Part shown: in pieces, positions 9,739-18,174 of the stretch | How positions within the stretch are numbered: the stretch's first letter is position 1 | How the letters are laid out: each line of letters begins with the position of its first letter | Assembly (NCBI RefSeq): GCF_024259515.1 | Contig: NZ_JANBWE010000001.1 | Location: 930,001-994,000, forward strand | Source: Salirhabdus salicampi | Lineage (GTDB): Bacteria > Bacillota > Bacilli > Bacillales > Alkalibacillaceae | Direction of reading: 5' to 3' | DNA length: 64,000 nt | Notes under the pieces: generated by a model | What the model was told of the DNA's origin: nothing | The model's input: only the letters and a program-made list of their open reading frames with translations | The model's database searches: none | Program-made: the position numbers and the translations under genes

Positions 9739-10575
9739 TCACCACACCTTATCTATTTTTAATCTCGTTCGCTTAACTAACTTGTAATAATTAATATGCC
9801 CATTGTCCGCTTTTTCCAAGGAAATTACTGCATAGCCATTATTGAAAAAGTATTGAAAAATTTCTCGAATCTTCATTCGCCAATCATAGGCAAGGGCTTG
9901 ATTACGGGACTTTATTTTATGAAATTGCATCGGTATTGGAACGGTATAACATAAGCCATCTTTTAAGTTTAAATCCTCTAATTTTACATATTGTAATCTT
10001 GGTAAATTTTGATCATTAAGTTCCCATTCAATTACTGTTTCTTCCGGTAAACTGTGAACAAACCCTCTGCTTAATTCCCGGTCAATCCACCACTCTACTT
10101 TAAATCGATCAGTGGGGAGCCCTTTGTTTAGACTATCATTCATGGTTCCATAGCAATTTTCTATATATGTAGAGCAAATAGCACCTAGTTTCGATAGATT
10201 TAAGTAAGCATTTCTACTTTGTAACGGGTCAAAGGTCCATGATATTAGGGAATATCCCATTTGCTTTGCTTGCTTTCGTTGTTCTTCTTTTAACATGGTG
10301 CCAACCCCATGCTCTTGAAAGGCGGGATCTATGCCCAACATATGAGAGCATAAATAGATTTGGTTATGTTTATAACCTGGAAAACTGAAACTAAACCCTA
10401 TGATTTGATCTTGGTTATAAGCACCTAAAATTAGACCGCCATTCTGGGAAGCGGTTAATGTATGGTGGACAGGAATAGGTGTCATATTCCATATGTTTTG
10501 CTGTAAATCATCAATATGGGTTAATTCGTCCTTTTTCGATAACACCCGTATTTCTATGTGTTTCTTTGAATACAT
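9739..10575 (-). CDS. GNAT family acyltransferase, probable D-amino acid N-succinyltransferase
   Basis: A 278-residue protein with an N-terminal GNAT fold: a substrate strand near [22 protein letters not shown] and the acyl-CoA loop [21 protein letters not shown] around residues 93-112. The next segment, [24 protein letters not shown], is typical of the COG3375 subgroup. In Geobacillus the homologous gene beside NSAR encodes a succinyltransferase for D-amino acids. It sits one base from the racemase gene and two bases from the M20 hydrolase gene, so the three are one transcriptional unit. Confidence 0.8.
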   Translation of the reverse strand: MYSKKHIEIRVLSKKDELTHIDDLQQNIWNMTPIPVHHTLTASQNGGLILGAYNQDQIIGFSFSFPGYKHNQIYLCSHMLGIDPAFQEHGVGTMLKEEQRKQAKQMGYSLISWTFDPLQSRNAYLNLSKLGAICSTYIENCYGTMNDSLNKGLPTDRFKVEWWIDRELSRGFVHSLPEETVIEWELNDQNLPRLQYVKLEDLNLKDGLCYTVPIPMQFHKIKSRNQALAYDWRMKIREIFQYFFNNGYAVISLEKADNGHINYYKLVKRTRLKIDKVW

Positions 10576-10577
10576 CG

Positions 10578-11720
10578 TTATTGCTCTCCTTTGTGGGCGT
10601 TCGCCGTTTTAAGTATCGCTTTTGTTAATATTTCTACCCCCGTAAAAATACGGTCATGATTAAATGACATGTGGGGATGATGCAATCCAGGCTGTAAACC
10701 ACACCCAAGTCCTAGCATCGTTGCCATAATATCGGGTTTTTTTAAGGTATAATAGTGAAAATCTTCGCCACCACTTGTCACAATTGGTTTACATTCGTAT
10801 GGTTTGCCGACTGTATCAATGATTGCTTCACTCATATATTGCATAGCTTTTTCGCTTACAGTAGCAGCCGCAATTCTTGCTTCAACATTTAAGGAGATGG
10901 TTACATTATGTATGTTAGCGATATGTTTAATGGTATGTTTGACCTGATTAACTAACTGCTTCATATTTTCGTTGGATTGAGCACGTAAATCCAAACTAAA
11001 AGTTGCTTTACCAGGGATTAAATTTCCGGCATCTCCACCTGCGTGAAACTTCGTCATTTTGGCTGTGTAGGGTGTCATTGGATCTAGGTGGATGTTTTGG
11101 ATCTCACGTACGATGGATGCACCAATTTCAATTGCGTTTTGTCCAAGGTGAGGTCTTGCTCCGTGGGCATCTTCACCATGAATTTTCCCAGATAAAAATT
11201 GGGCAGCCCCATGATAAATAGCCGGGGAGGCATACCCGTCTGCTAGTTCTTGAACTGGGCGCAAATGAACACCAAATAAGAAATCTACATCATTAAGAAT
11301 ATCTCGTTCAATTAAGGCCAATGCGCCTGTACCTTTTTCTTCTGCTGGTTGGAAGATGAATTTTAGTTTAATACCTTCAGGGATAGACAATTTTTGGAAC
11401 AAAAGAGCGGCTCCAATTACCATTGTCATGTGGGCATCATGACCACATGAGTGGTTTGCCTTGAATTCTCCATCTACCTCTTGCCATAAAGCATCCATGT
11501 CAGCACGAAGTCCAATACAAAAATCCCCAGAGCCCATTTCAACGACGAGTCCAGGTATATCTGTAAATCTATGAACGGTTAAGCCCCTAGTTTCAAAGAT
11601 TGCTTGGATATAGTTTGTCGTATCATACTCGTGCCAACTCGTTTCCGGATGTTGATGCAAATGATGAAAAATTTGTTTTAACTCTGCCTCTATTTCTTTT
11701 ATGAATTGTTTCACATTCAT
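10578..11720 (-). CDS. M20-family amidohydrolase, probable N-succinyl-L-amino acid desuccinylase
   Basis: A 380-residue M20 aminoacylase/carboxypeptidase. Metal and catalytic motifs are GLRADMDALWQEV (near 71-83), SCGHDAHMTMVIG (near 91-103), PAEEKGTGA with the general-base glutamates (near 127-135), GVHLRPV, and a late GGEDFHYYT. It is the first gene of the minus-strand operon with a GNAT transferase and an NSAR-type racemase. In that pathway it hydrolyses the N-succinyl-L-amino acid, making the conversion irreversible. Start ATG 11720 has an AGGAGGAAATGA ribosome site. General acyl-amino acid hydrolysis remains possible. Confidence 0.85.
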   Translation of the reverse strand: MNVKQFIKEIEAELKQIFHHLHQHPETSWHEYDTTNYIQAIFETRGLTVHRFTDIPGLVVEMGSGDFCIGLRADMDALWQEVDGEFKANHSCGHDAHMTMVIGAALLFQKLSIPEGIKLKFIFQPAEEKGTGALALIERDILNDVDFLFGVHLRPVQELADGYASPAIYHGAAQFLSGKIHGEDAHGARPHLGQNAIEIGASIVREIQNIHLDPMTPYTAKMTKFHAGGDAGNLIPGKATFSLDLRAQSNENMKQLVNQVKHTIKHIANIHNVTISLNVEARIAAATVSEKAMQYMSEAIIDTVGKPYECKPIVTSGGEDFHYYTLKKPDIMATMLGLGCGLQPGLHHPHMSFNHDRIFTGVEILTKAILKTANAHKGEQ

Positions 11721-11973
11721 TTCCTCCTGCTATTAACGATTCCATGATAGAAATATCATTATGGATTGCTTTTAAAGCTATCATAATATTGTTATCCATT
11801 CAATTGTTTTCTGAATGTTAGAACAGTTAGCTTGGGTAAACGTTTTTGAGAAGGTTGTGTTTCACCTGTCAATAAAGTCCTCTAAAGTATCATACAATGA
11901 ATTAGTGGGTTTAAGGTTTACGGACTATTCGGAGAACCCATACTGGTATTGATAACGTCAAGGAGGTGACACA

Positions 11974-12273
11974 ATGCATTACTTTTATGTAATCGCCTTT
12001 TTAAATCTTGTGGATTTAACGTTTACTTCGGTAGGTTTGTCCTTAAACGTAATTGAAGAGGGAAATCCAATCATGGATTTTTTATGGCAAGCCTCACCAT
12101 ACTATTTCATCCTTGTAAAAGGTTTTTTGTCGATTATATTGGTCGTAATGGCATTGTGTTTTCCGTTACATTTTGTAAGCAAAAGAGGGTGGAACATTCT
12201 CTTAAAAGGGACAACAGCAATATATGTTTTTGTCATCGGCTTACATTTCGTATGGGTGAAAGTGATTGTATAA
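11974..12273 (+). CDS. DUF5658-like small membrane protein
   Basis: A 99-residue protein with three hydrophobic segments (about 3-24, 40-62 and 74-97). The pattern L-N-L-V-D-L-x-F-T near the start, N-P-I-M-D-F in the middle and K-G-F-L after it resembles DUF5658 membrane proteins of unknown function. Start ATG 11974 follows AAGGAGGTGAC. It stands alone between the divergent M20 operon and a repeat-bearing intergenic region. Confidence 0.72.
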   Translation: MHYFYVIAFLNLVDLTFTSVGLSLNVIEEGNPIMDFLWQASPYYFILVKGFLSIILVVMALCFPLHFVSKRGWNILLKGTTAIYVFVIGLHFVWVKVIV

Positions 12274-12369
12274 GAACGAAACATAGGTTAACCGGATAAA
12301 ACCGAGGTAATCCTCACTATGAAACAAAATATAATTTTACCCTTGCTAGGGAGTGCACTGTACCATATT

Positions 12370-12500
12370 TAACAGATCAAATCACATATGATTTGGTCTG
12401 TTGTTTTTCCGTATATATTTGCGGTTACTGGCTATTGATACGTGAATTAGCATACAAAATAGCAATACAGCACAATGACAATAGCTGTTGTCAACTTACT
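12370..12500 (+). repeat. Dispersed intergenic repeat, copy A
   Basis: The 360-base gap 12274-12633 holds a hairpin (CAGATCAAAT with ATTTGGTCTG) followed about 75 bases later by GACAATAGCTGTTGTCAA. The same order, spacing and many intervening bases recur at 54875-54998. The hairpin could act as a terminator for the DUF5658 gene. Nothing else is evident in this gap apart from AT-rich sequence upstream of 12634. Confidence 0.55.
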
Positions 12501-12633
12501 ATTTATGGTGATGCTGTTTGCTTTGTAGATTTTTATAAACTAAGTAGGTATTGTAATTTTATGTTAAAATAATGATAGACATTGTAAAGAATTGTTATTT
12601 TAAGGGTAATATCAATCAGTTAGAGGTGTACAT

Positions 12634-13272
12634 GTGAAAGAAAACTATCTGTTTAAAAATACGATTCAAACAGAAGAAGAATTACGCTCAATCATTGGTT
12701 TTCCTAGTGAATTAGTGAATAATAAAGTAATTACATATCTTGATAAACATTGTTTAGAATTTATATCGAAATCACCGTTTGTAGTTATTTCTACTTCTCA
12801 TGAATTTGGATTTTGTGATGTTTCTCCAAGAGGAGATAAGACTGGATTTGTACAAGTTCTAAGTGAAAAGCAGTTAGTCATACCGGAAAGACCTGGAAAT
12901 AAAAGAATAGATTCTATGCGAAATATTTTATCCAATCCAAGAATAGGCCTTCTCTTTTTTATTCCTGGTTTGGGTGAAACATTGAGAGTTAATGGTAAAG
13001 CCACTTTGGTTACAGATGATGAACTGCTTGATAACATGTCATTTAAAGAAAAAAGACCTCTCTTGGGTATTGGTGTTGAGGTAGATGAATGTTTTATTCA
13101 TTGTGCAAAAGCCTTCAAACGTTCGAGGTTATGGGAACCTAATTCCTGGACAGATAAAGCTCTATTGCCGTCAGCTGCAAAAATAATATTTGAACACGCT
13201 AAACTTCCTAATACAAGTGTTGATTCCATTCAGAAAAGGCTAGAAGAGGGTTATTCAAAACGGCTATATTAA
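12634..13272 (+). CDS. Pyridoxamine 5'-phosphate oxidase-like flavoprotein (MSMEG_1061 type)
   Basis: A 212-residue protein started by GTG 12634 after TTAGAGGTG. It has the split-barrel PPOX segment SPFVVISTSHEFGFCDVSPRGDKTGFVQVLSE, followed by PERPGNKRIDSMRNILSNPRIGLLFFIPG and GKATLVTDD, the typical flavin-binding barrel order. The C-terminal ECFIHCAKAFKRSRLWEP is characteristic of the MSMEG_1061 subgroup. The substrate is unknown; family members bind FMN or F420. It is apparently monocistronic. Confidence 0.8.
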   Translation: MKENYLFKNTIQTEEELRSIIGFPSELVNNKVITYLDKHCLEFISKSPFVVISTSHEFGFCDVSPRGDKTGFVQVLSEKQLVIPERPGNKRIDSMRNILSNPRIGLLFFIPGLGETLRVNGKATLVTDDELLDNMSFKEKRPLLGIGVEVDECFIHCAKAFKRSRLWEPNSWTDKALLPSAAKIIFEHAKLPNTSVDSIQKRLEEGYSKRLY

Positions 13273-13473
13273 TTGTTTCGCTAATCGGGGTTAGAGTTTA
13301 ACAAGAGATCATCCAAAGATGGTCTTTTATTTTTTTTAAAAACGAATGTTGGAATATCATGTTAAGATTTAATCATAAGGACCTTGTGTTACGCGCCAGT
13401 TTAGTTGAATAAATTGTCTTAATAAGATAGAGCAATATATGTATTCTAAGTTGTTAGGAAAGGGGAATTACAT

Positions 13474-13920
13474 TTGGGTATTGATTACACAATTTTTAAT
13501 TCAATACCAAATCCTGTTGTATTAGAGGGCATTCTAGAACTTCATAAAGACATTTTTGGTACTTCTGATGATTTGATTAACAAGATGAAAAGTAAACCCA
13601 ATTTGTTAGTCATTACTGCAAAGGATAACAAAAAAGTGATTGGATATAAAATTGGATATGAAATTGATCGTAATAAATTTTATAGTTGGTTAGGTGGAGT
13701 TGACACTAATTACAGAAAGTATGGTGTTGCTTCTATGTTAATGAAAAAACAACATCAATATTTAAAGGACAAGGGTTATAACGTTGTCCAAACAAAAACA
13801 ATGAATAAATGGCGTAGTATGTTAGTTTTGAATATTAAAAATGGATTTGATGTCATTGATACTTATATAGATGAAAAAGGGCTACATAAAATCGTACTTG
13901 AAAAAAATTTACTTAAGTAA
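13474..13920 (+). CDS. GNAT family N-acetyltransferase
   Basis: A 148-residue single GNAT domain beginning at TTG 13474 (AGGAAAGGGG ribosome site). The core is VIGYKIGYEIDRNKFYSWLGGVDTNYRKYGVASMLMKKQHQYLKDKGY, with the acetyl-CoA loop R-K-Y-G-V-A-S near residue 85. A final KNGF..D/E..Y.D strand follows. The acceptor is unknown. It sits among other small accessory genes. Confidence 0.8.
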   Translation: MGIDYTIFNSIPNPVVLEGILELHKDIFGTSDDLINKMKSKPNLLVITAKDNKKVIGYKIGYEIDRNKFYSWLGGVDTNYRKYGVASMLMKKQHQYLKDKGYNVVQTKTMNKWRSMLVLNIKNGFDVIDTYIDEKGLHKIVLEKNLLK

Positions 13921-14027
13921 AGGGTGCTTATGTTAAACAAGAGGGTTTCTTCGGCGATCCATTTTTCTTATTGAGCTTAAGAGGCAGGTTAATTGAATAA
14001 TATATATTGAAAAAAGGGGGATAAAGT

Positions 14028-14222
14028 ATAAAAATTAAATATATGATCATCGCTGTATCTATTTAATTATGAATCGTTTTAGGCTTTCTATTTTATAATG
14101 AGACAACTAAAGAAAGTCCAGTTGGTGTAGGACTATCATTTAAGGAAGCAGTCCTAGTTGAAAATTATGAACTCGTTAGAGAATCAGGTGATAAACTTTA
14201 TGAAGTGGAAGGGATTTTATGA
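14028..14222 (+). pseudogene. Decayed small membrane-anchored protein gene
   Basis: One frame reads from an ATA codon at 14028 (where an ATG would be expected, eight bases after AAAAAGGGGG) through KIKYMIIAVSI, two stops (TAA, TGA), then VLGFLFYNETTKESP and on to a TGA at 14220-14222. The stop overlaps the ATG of the next gene (ATGA), a sign that the two were once translationally coupled. Without the stops it would encode about 64 residues with one N-terminal membrane segment. Loss of the start plus two stops indicates true decay rather than one sequencing error. Confidence 0.6.
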
Positions 14223-14491
14223 CAAAGGATAATTTTAATCGATTTGTAACTATTGGAGCTACATTATCTGTAATCGGATTTATACTTTTGTTCTTTAGCA
14301 CTAACTTTGGAACATCAATGGCTGACAATTGGCTTATGAAACAAGGTGGAGCGGATCCTGCTATGTTTCATATTAGGATAGAAAGCTATATAAATAACTT
14401 TGTAGTTTCTGGGGGCATACTTTTTGGTATAGGACTTTTCACTCTTATCCTAACTTATTTTATAAAGATAATTTATACGAAAGAGTATTAA
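14219..14491 (+). CDS. Small two-TM membrane protein of unknown function
   Basis: A 90-residue protein with hydrophobic segments near 9-27 and 60-84, separated by a soluble loop containing NWLMKQGGADPAMFHIRIESY. I do not recognise a family. Its ATG overlaps the stop of the decayed frame upstream, so translation may have depended on that gene. A poor independent ribosome site (GTGGAAGGG) is present. The following 290 bases to 14784 hold no convincing gene, only fragments such as repeats of a TTATTGAACT-like motif. Confidence 0.6.
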   Translation: MTKDNFNRFVTIGATLSVIGFILLFFSTNFGTSMADNWLMKQGGADPAMFHIRIESYINNFVVSGGILFGIGLFTLILTYFIKIIYTKEY

Positions 14492-14784
14492 GCTCTGCTT
14501 ATGAAAAATAAGAGGTCGGTGTCTAAACAGATATTCTTATTGAACTCCCTCATATAGATGCTTTATTTAATACTCGCTTATTCGCAAGATTTCAAAACCA
14601 CTTTATGGACAGTTAAAGAATTATTGTTGTTGGTTTGTGCTGAAAGAGGGTGTACTTAAAGGTGAAATTTGGAATGTCTATGTTAATATTATATAAGCAA
14701 AGTCTTGTGCTAAGGGGACGATAGTTGAAGAATAAGTGAAACCTTTATTAGATATGTTTTCGTAGCAAAATAGGGGGTGTTGGA

Positions 14785-14976
14785 ATGAGTTTAGATAGAG
14801 ATACTCCAAAAGAAAGAAGAGAGAGGCTGCGACAAGAAGAATTAAGGAATCCCTCGAGTAGTATTCATGGGAGCAATCTTGCTGATTTAGTTGGTAGCTT
14901 GGGGTGGAAAGGCACTGGTATACTTATTCTCGTAATTATATTAGCGTTTATAATTTATGCCGTCTTCTTTCAGTAA
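14785..14976 (+). CDS. DUF6366-like small membrane protein
   Basis: A 63-residue protein with a charged N-terminus (PKERRERLRQEELRNP) and one C-terminal membrane helix preceded by LVGSLGWKGTGILILV. This charged head with the S-L-G-W-K-G-T-G motif matches the short DUF6366 proteins common in Bacillales. Start ATG 14785 follows AGGGGGTGTTGGA. Function is unknown. Confidence 0.72.
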   Translation: MSLDRDTPKERRERLRQEELRNPSSSIHGSNLADLVGSLGWKGTGILILVIILAFIIYAVFFQ

Positions 14977-15079
14977 CTGAAGGCGATAAACCCAGAAAGG
15001 TTAATGCCTTTGTTCTTTGAAGTTATTGTACTAACCAAGCAAGATTGTTTCATGAGGAATATAATATTGGAGTGATTTT

Positions 15080-15514
15080 TTGCAGTCAAAATACATTCGC
15101 TATTGGATACTGATACTATTTAGCAGTTTTTCATTACTATTTGGTTTCGGAACATGGCTGGTAGAATTAATAGAAGGAAGTAAAATCAATACTACCGAAC
15201 ACATTGACCTTGGTGTTGCTTTGATTTTTTATGGTTTCATTGGTGGTTGTTTAGCTTTCGGAGTTATAATGTTACCTCTTACCCTAATCATAGAAAAGTT
15301 TTTTAATAAGCTAGTGATTAAAATTATTATTTACTCATCAGTTGGGTATTTCTATGGAAAATTTATTTTTGGATTGAGTTTTCTTAATGAAAACGTTCAA
15401 ATTTACAATTTAACTGAAATAACATCTGTTCTTATTTTCAGTGTTATTAGTTTGATTTATACTTTCATAGACAGATCCTCTTATCACAAATTAGTCAAAA
15501 TCAAGATCCGTTAA
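15080..15514 (+). CDS. Four-TM membrane protein of unknown function
   Basis: A 144-residue hydrophobic protein starting at TTG 15080 (TTGGAGTGA ribosome site). Hydrophobic segments lie near 8-30, 43-68, 76-97 and 108-128, with a basic tail ending KLVKIKIR. I see no recognisable motif. It is in a region rich in short membrane proteins and decayed genes, with codon use similar to its neighbours. Confidence 0.55.
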   Translation: MQSKYIRYWILILFSSFSLLFGFGTWLVELIEGSKINTTEHIDLGVALIFYGFIGGCLAFGVIMLPLTLIIEKFFNKLVIKIIIYSSVGYFYGKFIFGLSFLNENVQIYNLTEITSVLIFSVISLIYTFIDRSSYHKLVKIKIR

Positions 15515-15670
15515 AGTACATAAAAATAACTAATAGAAGCTAGTAACTTATATCATTAACGGGGGCTTTACTTGGAAATCCAACTGTCGATGGAGCTTTT
15601 TTGTTTTTTCAACTAACGAAACAGAAGAGTTTAATAAAATGCGAATAGGAGTTGATTAAAATTAAAAAAA

Positions 15671-15895
15671 CCTCAAAGTTTTAGGAATAATTGCAGCTAT
15701 TTCCAGTATTGTTATATGGTTTGTGCTTAAACCTGCTGAATATGAACCATGATGAATACATTGTTTACATTAACGCTCCCAGTAGTTATAGCAATGATTG
15801 CTTCTCTTATAAATGATAGCTATTTAATGATTGCGTTTTTGTGGTCATTACCAATTAGCTTATATATGGATTGCTATAATAACAAACGTCTTTAA
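15671..15895 (+). pseudogene. Frameshifted small membrane protein gene
   Basis: A frame reading NLKVLGIIAAISSIVIWFVL continues to AEYEP and stops at tandem TGA codons at 15748-15753. The +1 frame continues from ATG 15749 as MMNTLFTLTLPVVIAMIASL to a TAA at 15893-15895. Joined, they form a protein of about 75 residues with two or three membrane helices. A stop in the A-rich run at 15663 also removes the original start. At least two lesions are therefore present. The rest of the 15515-15935 gap holds no other gene that I can support. Confidence 0.5.
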
Positions 15896-15908
15896 CCAAA
15901 ATTAAAAG

Positions 15909-15938
15909 GCAAGAGCCCGATACAATACCGAACTCTTG
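15909..15938 (-). terminator. Probable terminator of the TRIC-type gene (minus strand)
   Basis: CAAGAGCCCGATA and TACCGAACTCTTG form an imperfect stem with a CAA loop. On the minus strand the stem is followed by CCTTTTAATTTT. It lies about 165 bases beyond the stop of the minus-strand gene at 16102. Confidence 0.5.
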
Positions 15939-16101
15939 CGCAACAAGCTGCTTAATATAATAAATTGTTTAACTTTTTGGAGGCACTTCAGAATTAAAAA
16001 ATCCAAACGTTTTTGTTTACTGTTTGTACTGTTTTACGGTGCTAAACATAGTGTGCTTCAGTATTCTTTTTTATCTGTTATTTTCATAGTATCGGAACTC
16101 C

Positions 16102-16752
16102 TTAAAGAAATCGTTGATCCCCTTTTGATTCCATCATTTGTTCCCGCTGTAAGTAAGAGGATCTTGGTAGCCGCCAATTGTATTTTAATGAAATTAGCCT
16201 TAATACAACAATAGAGGCAAATAATCCATACAGTCCAATATCAGTCTGGATAATATTTAACCCGATCAAGAGCCCAGCCACTAAGGCCCATAAGGCATAA
16301 ATCTCATCCCTAAAAATAAGTGGTTGTCTACGAGCTAATAGATCCCGCAATACACCACCACCGGTACCCGTTAAAATAGCCGCAACAACAATCGCACTTA
16401 CTGGATAACCCATTTCCTTTACGAGCAGCGCACCTTGTATAGCAAATGCGGATAGCCCAATGGCGTCAAAGAAATTGCCCCATTTACTCCAATGTTTAAT
16501 TAAATGAGCTGGAAATATGATGAGAATTGTTATTGATATAAAGGCAATAAAAAACAAACTACCTTGCTCCCACAATTGGGAAATTGGATTTCCTACTAGT
16601 AGATTCCGAATCGCGCCTCCACCAAAAGCACAACAAAAGCCTAAAGTGTATATTCCTAATAAATCATAATCACATTCAGGGTCTCGGGCCACAAGTGCAC
16701 CACTTAAACCAAATGCTATTGTTCCGATAACCGTTAAAATATCCCATATCAT
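16102..16752 (-). CDS. TRIC-type cation channel family protein (UPF0126)
   Basis: About 216 residues from ATG 16752, which has a GGGTGATGTT ribosome site; a TTG at 16764 would add four residues. The protein has seven hydrophobic segments arranged as two similar halves, each with the UPF0126 glycine signature: FGLSGALVARDPECDYDLLGIYTLGFCCAFGGGAIRNLL in the first, and a GGGVLRDLL loop in the second. Bacterial homologues are trimeric intracellular cation (TRIC) channels passing K+ and related ions. It appears monocistronic. Confidence 0.85.
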   Translation of the reverse strand: MIWDILTVIGTIAFGLSGALVARDPECDYDLLGIYTLGFCCAFGGGAIRNLLVGNPISQLWEQGSLFFIAFISITILIIFPAHLIKHWSKWGNFFDAIGLSAFAIQGALLVKEMGYPVSAIVVAAILTGTGGGVLRDLLARRQPLIFRDEIYALWALVAGLLIGLNIIQTDIGLYGLFASIVVLRLISLKYNWRLPRSSYLQREQMMESKGDQRFL

Positions 16753-16926
16753 AACATCACCCAATCATTAATGGTTGGTGAGAAAATTTTAACGTATGAG
16801 AACGCATATGTCCATTAATAAATGGGGAAGGAAAAAGACTACTCGTATGAACTGCTCCAATTGTCAGACACTATACTAGCTATAGGATGTGCAATCAGTA
16901 TCGTTGGCTTAACAATTTTCTCTCGA

Positions 16927-17232
16927 TTATTCCCATTTCATCGCCCAATCTTGAATATGACGAATAACTGGTTCTAACTCTTGTCCTTTTTCTGTTAAAG
17001 TGTACTCAACACGAACAGGAACCTCTGCATACACATTACGGTTTACTATCTTTTCCTCTTCAAGTTCTTTTAATCTTTCGGATAAAATTCTCCCGCTAAT
17101 TGGTAAGGAGGATTCGACTTCAGAAAACCTTTGTGGACCGTTCAAAAGCTTATACAAAATCAATCCGGTCCACCGTTTTCCAATTAATTGCATCGCTTTT
17201 TCAAACTTTGGACAAAGTTGAGTATTATTCAA
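16927..17232 (-). CDS. HxlR-family winged-helix regulator
   Basis: The best start is TTG 17232, six bases after GAGGTG, giving 101 residues; upstream in-frame ATGs would extend it by up to 21. The sequence CPKFEKAMQLIGKRWTGLILYKLLNGPQRFSEVESSLPISGRILSERLKELEEEKIVNRN is the HxlR winged helix, with the conserved N-terminal cysteine (near residue 6) that senses electrophiles or oxidants in YodB/CatR-type members. It diverges from the yceI gene and is near a second quinone dioxygenase, which fits control of a thiol-stress response. The inverted repeat at 17342-17354 is a candidate operator. Confidence 0.85.
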   Translation of the reverse strand: MNNTQLCPKFEKAMQLIGKRWTGLILYKLLNGPQRFSEVESSLPISGRILSERLKELEEEKIVNRNVYAEVPVRVEYTLTEKGQELEPVIRHIQDWAMKWE

Positions 17233-17310
17233 CACGATCACCTCATTTAACATCATTATACCGTTTACAGGGAGATTTGGAATATAAATATTCAAATAAT
17301 TTAAAATTAG

Positions 17311-17354
17311 TTGACAAATTAAATTATGAATAGTATATTAATTACGAAAAGTAA
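17311..17354 (+). promoter_or_regulatory. Strong promoter with a candidate HxlR operator
   Basis: TTGACA (17311-17316), 17 bases, TATATT (17334-17339) form a near-consensus sigma-A promoter pointing at yceI, 180 bases upstream. TTAC-GAAAA-GTAA at 17342-17354 lies where transcription would start. HxlR regulators bind short inverted repeats at such positions, so autoregulation or yceI control is plausible but inferred. Confidence 0.5.
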
Positions 17355-17518
17355 CTAAGGTAATATTTAGAAGTATAGGGAAAAAGTTCTAAACTGTGTC
17401 CGATAAAAGTAAGCAGTTTTTTTAAAAATATTTATCTCGAATTCGGACTGTTTGATTTAGAATGACTCAGTTTGCCACAATTTTTAATAAATTTTAATCA
17501 TAAGGGGAGATATGAAGT

Positions 17519-18052
17519 ATGGCAAAAACAAAATGGTCTATTGACAAGGCACACAGCTCAGTTGACTTTTCAGCTAAGCATATGATGATTTCAACAGTGA
17601 GAGGAACTTTTCAACAATTTGATGCAACCATTGAAGCTGATCCAAATGACTTAACAACAGCAAGTATTGAGTTTTCTGTCGATGCTGCTAGCATTGATAC
17701 GAAAAATGCAGATCGTGATGGACACTTAAAATCAGCCGATTTTCTTGATGTTGAAAATCATCCAACGATTACGTTTAACGCAACAAAGGTTGAAAAGGTG
17801 GATGACGGTGAGTATAACGTTACAGGTGACTTAACAATTCGTGGGACAACAAGAAGTGAAACGTTTGTGGCTCGTTTTGAAGGCCAAGGTAAAGACCCAT
17901 GGGGTAATGAAGTAGTAGGATTTACCGGTGAAGGAACTGTAAACCGTAAAGACTACGGTTTAACTTGGAACCAAGTACTTGAAACGGGCGGCGTTTTGGT
18001 TGGAGAGAAAATTAAGTTCTTTATTGAAGTAGAGGCTATGAAGCAAGATTAG
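17519..18052 (+). CDS. yceI: YceI family lipid-binding protein
   Basis: A 177-residue YceI-domain lipocalin-like barrel without a signal peptide. Family motifs are WSIDKAHSSVDFSAKHMMISTVRGTF at the start, IDTKNADRDGHLKSADFLDVENHPTITF in the middle and VGFTGEGTVNRKDYGLTWN near 140. YceI proteins bind long polyprenoid chains such as quinone tails, which fits the nearby HxlR regulator and ring-cleaving dioxygenase. Start ATG 17519 follows AAGGGGAGATATGAAGT. It is monocistronic with its own promoter and terminator. Confidence 0.92.
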   Translation: MAKTKWSIDKAHSSVDFSAKHMMISTVRGTFQQFDATIEADPNDLTTASIEFSVDAASIDTKNADRDGHLKSADFLDVENHPTITFNATKVEKVDDGEYNVTGDLTIRGTTRSETFVARFEGQGKDPWGNEVVGFTGEGTVNRKDYGLTWNQVLETGGVLVGEKIKFFIEVEAMKQD

Positions 18053-18063
18053 GATTGAATGAG

Positions 18064-18092
18064 AAGGCATCTCTTTGGGAGGTGCCTTTTTT
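18064..18092 (+). terminator. Terminator of yceI
   Basis: AAGGCATCTC pairs with GAGGTGCCTT (one G-U) around TTTGG and ends in six Ts. Confidence 0.75.
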
Positions 18093-18174
18093 GTTAGCGG
18101 TATTTTCTGTGGACAAAATAATCTATATAATTGGAAGTATACACAAATGCTAAAGAAAAAAGGTGTGAAAATTT

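Noticed and set aside
15936-16214. 92-codon plus-strand frame overlapping the TRIC-type gene end
   Set aside because: Composition is not protein-like, it lacks a ribosome site, and it is antisense to a conserved gene end.
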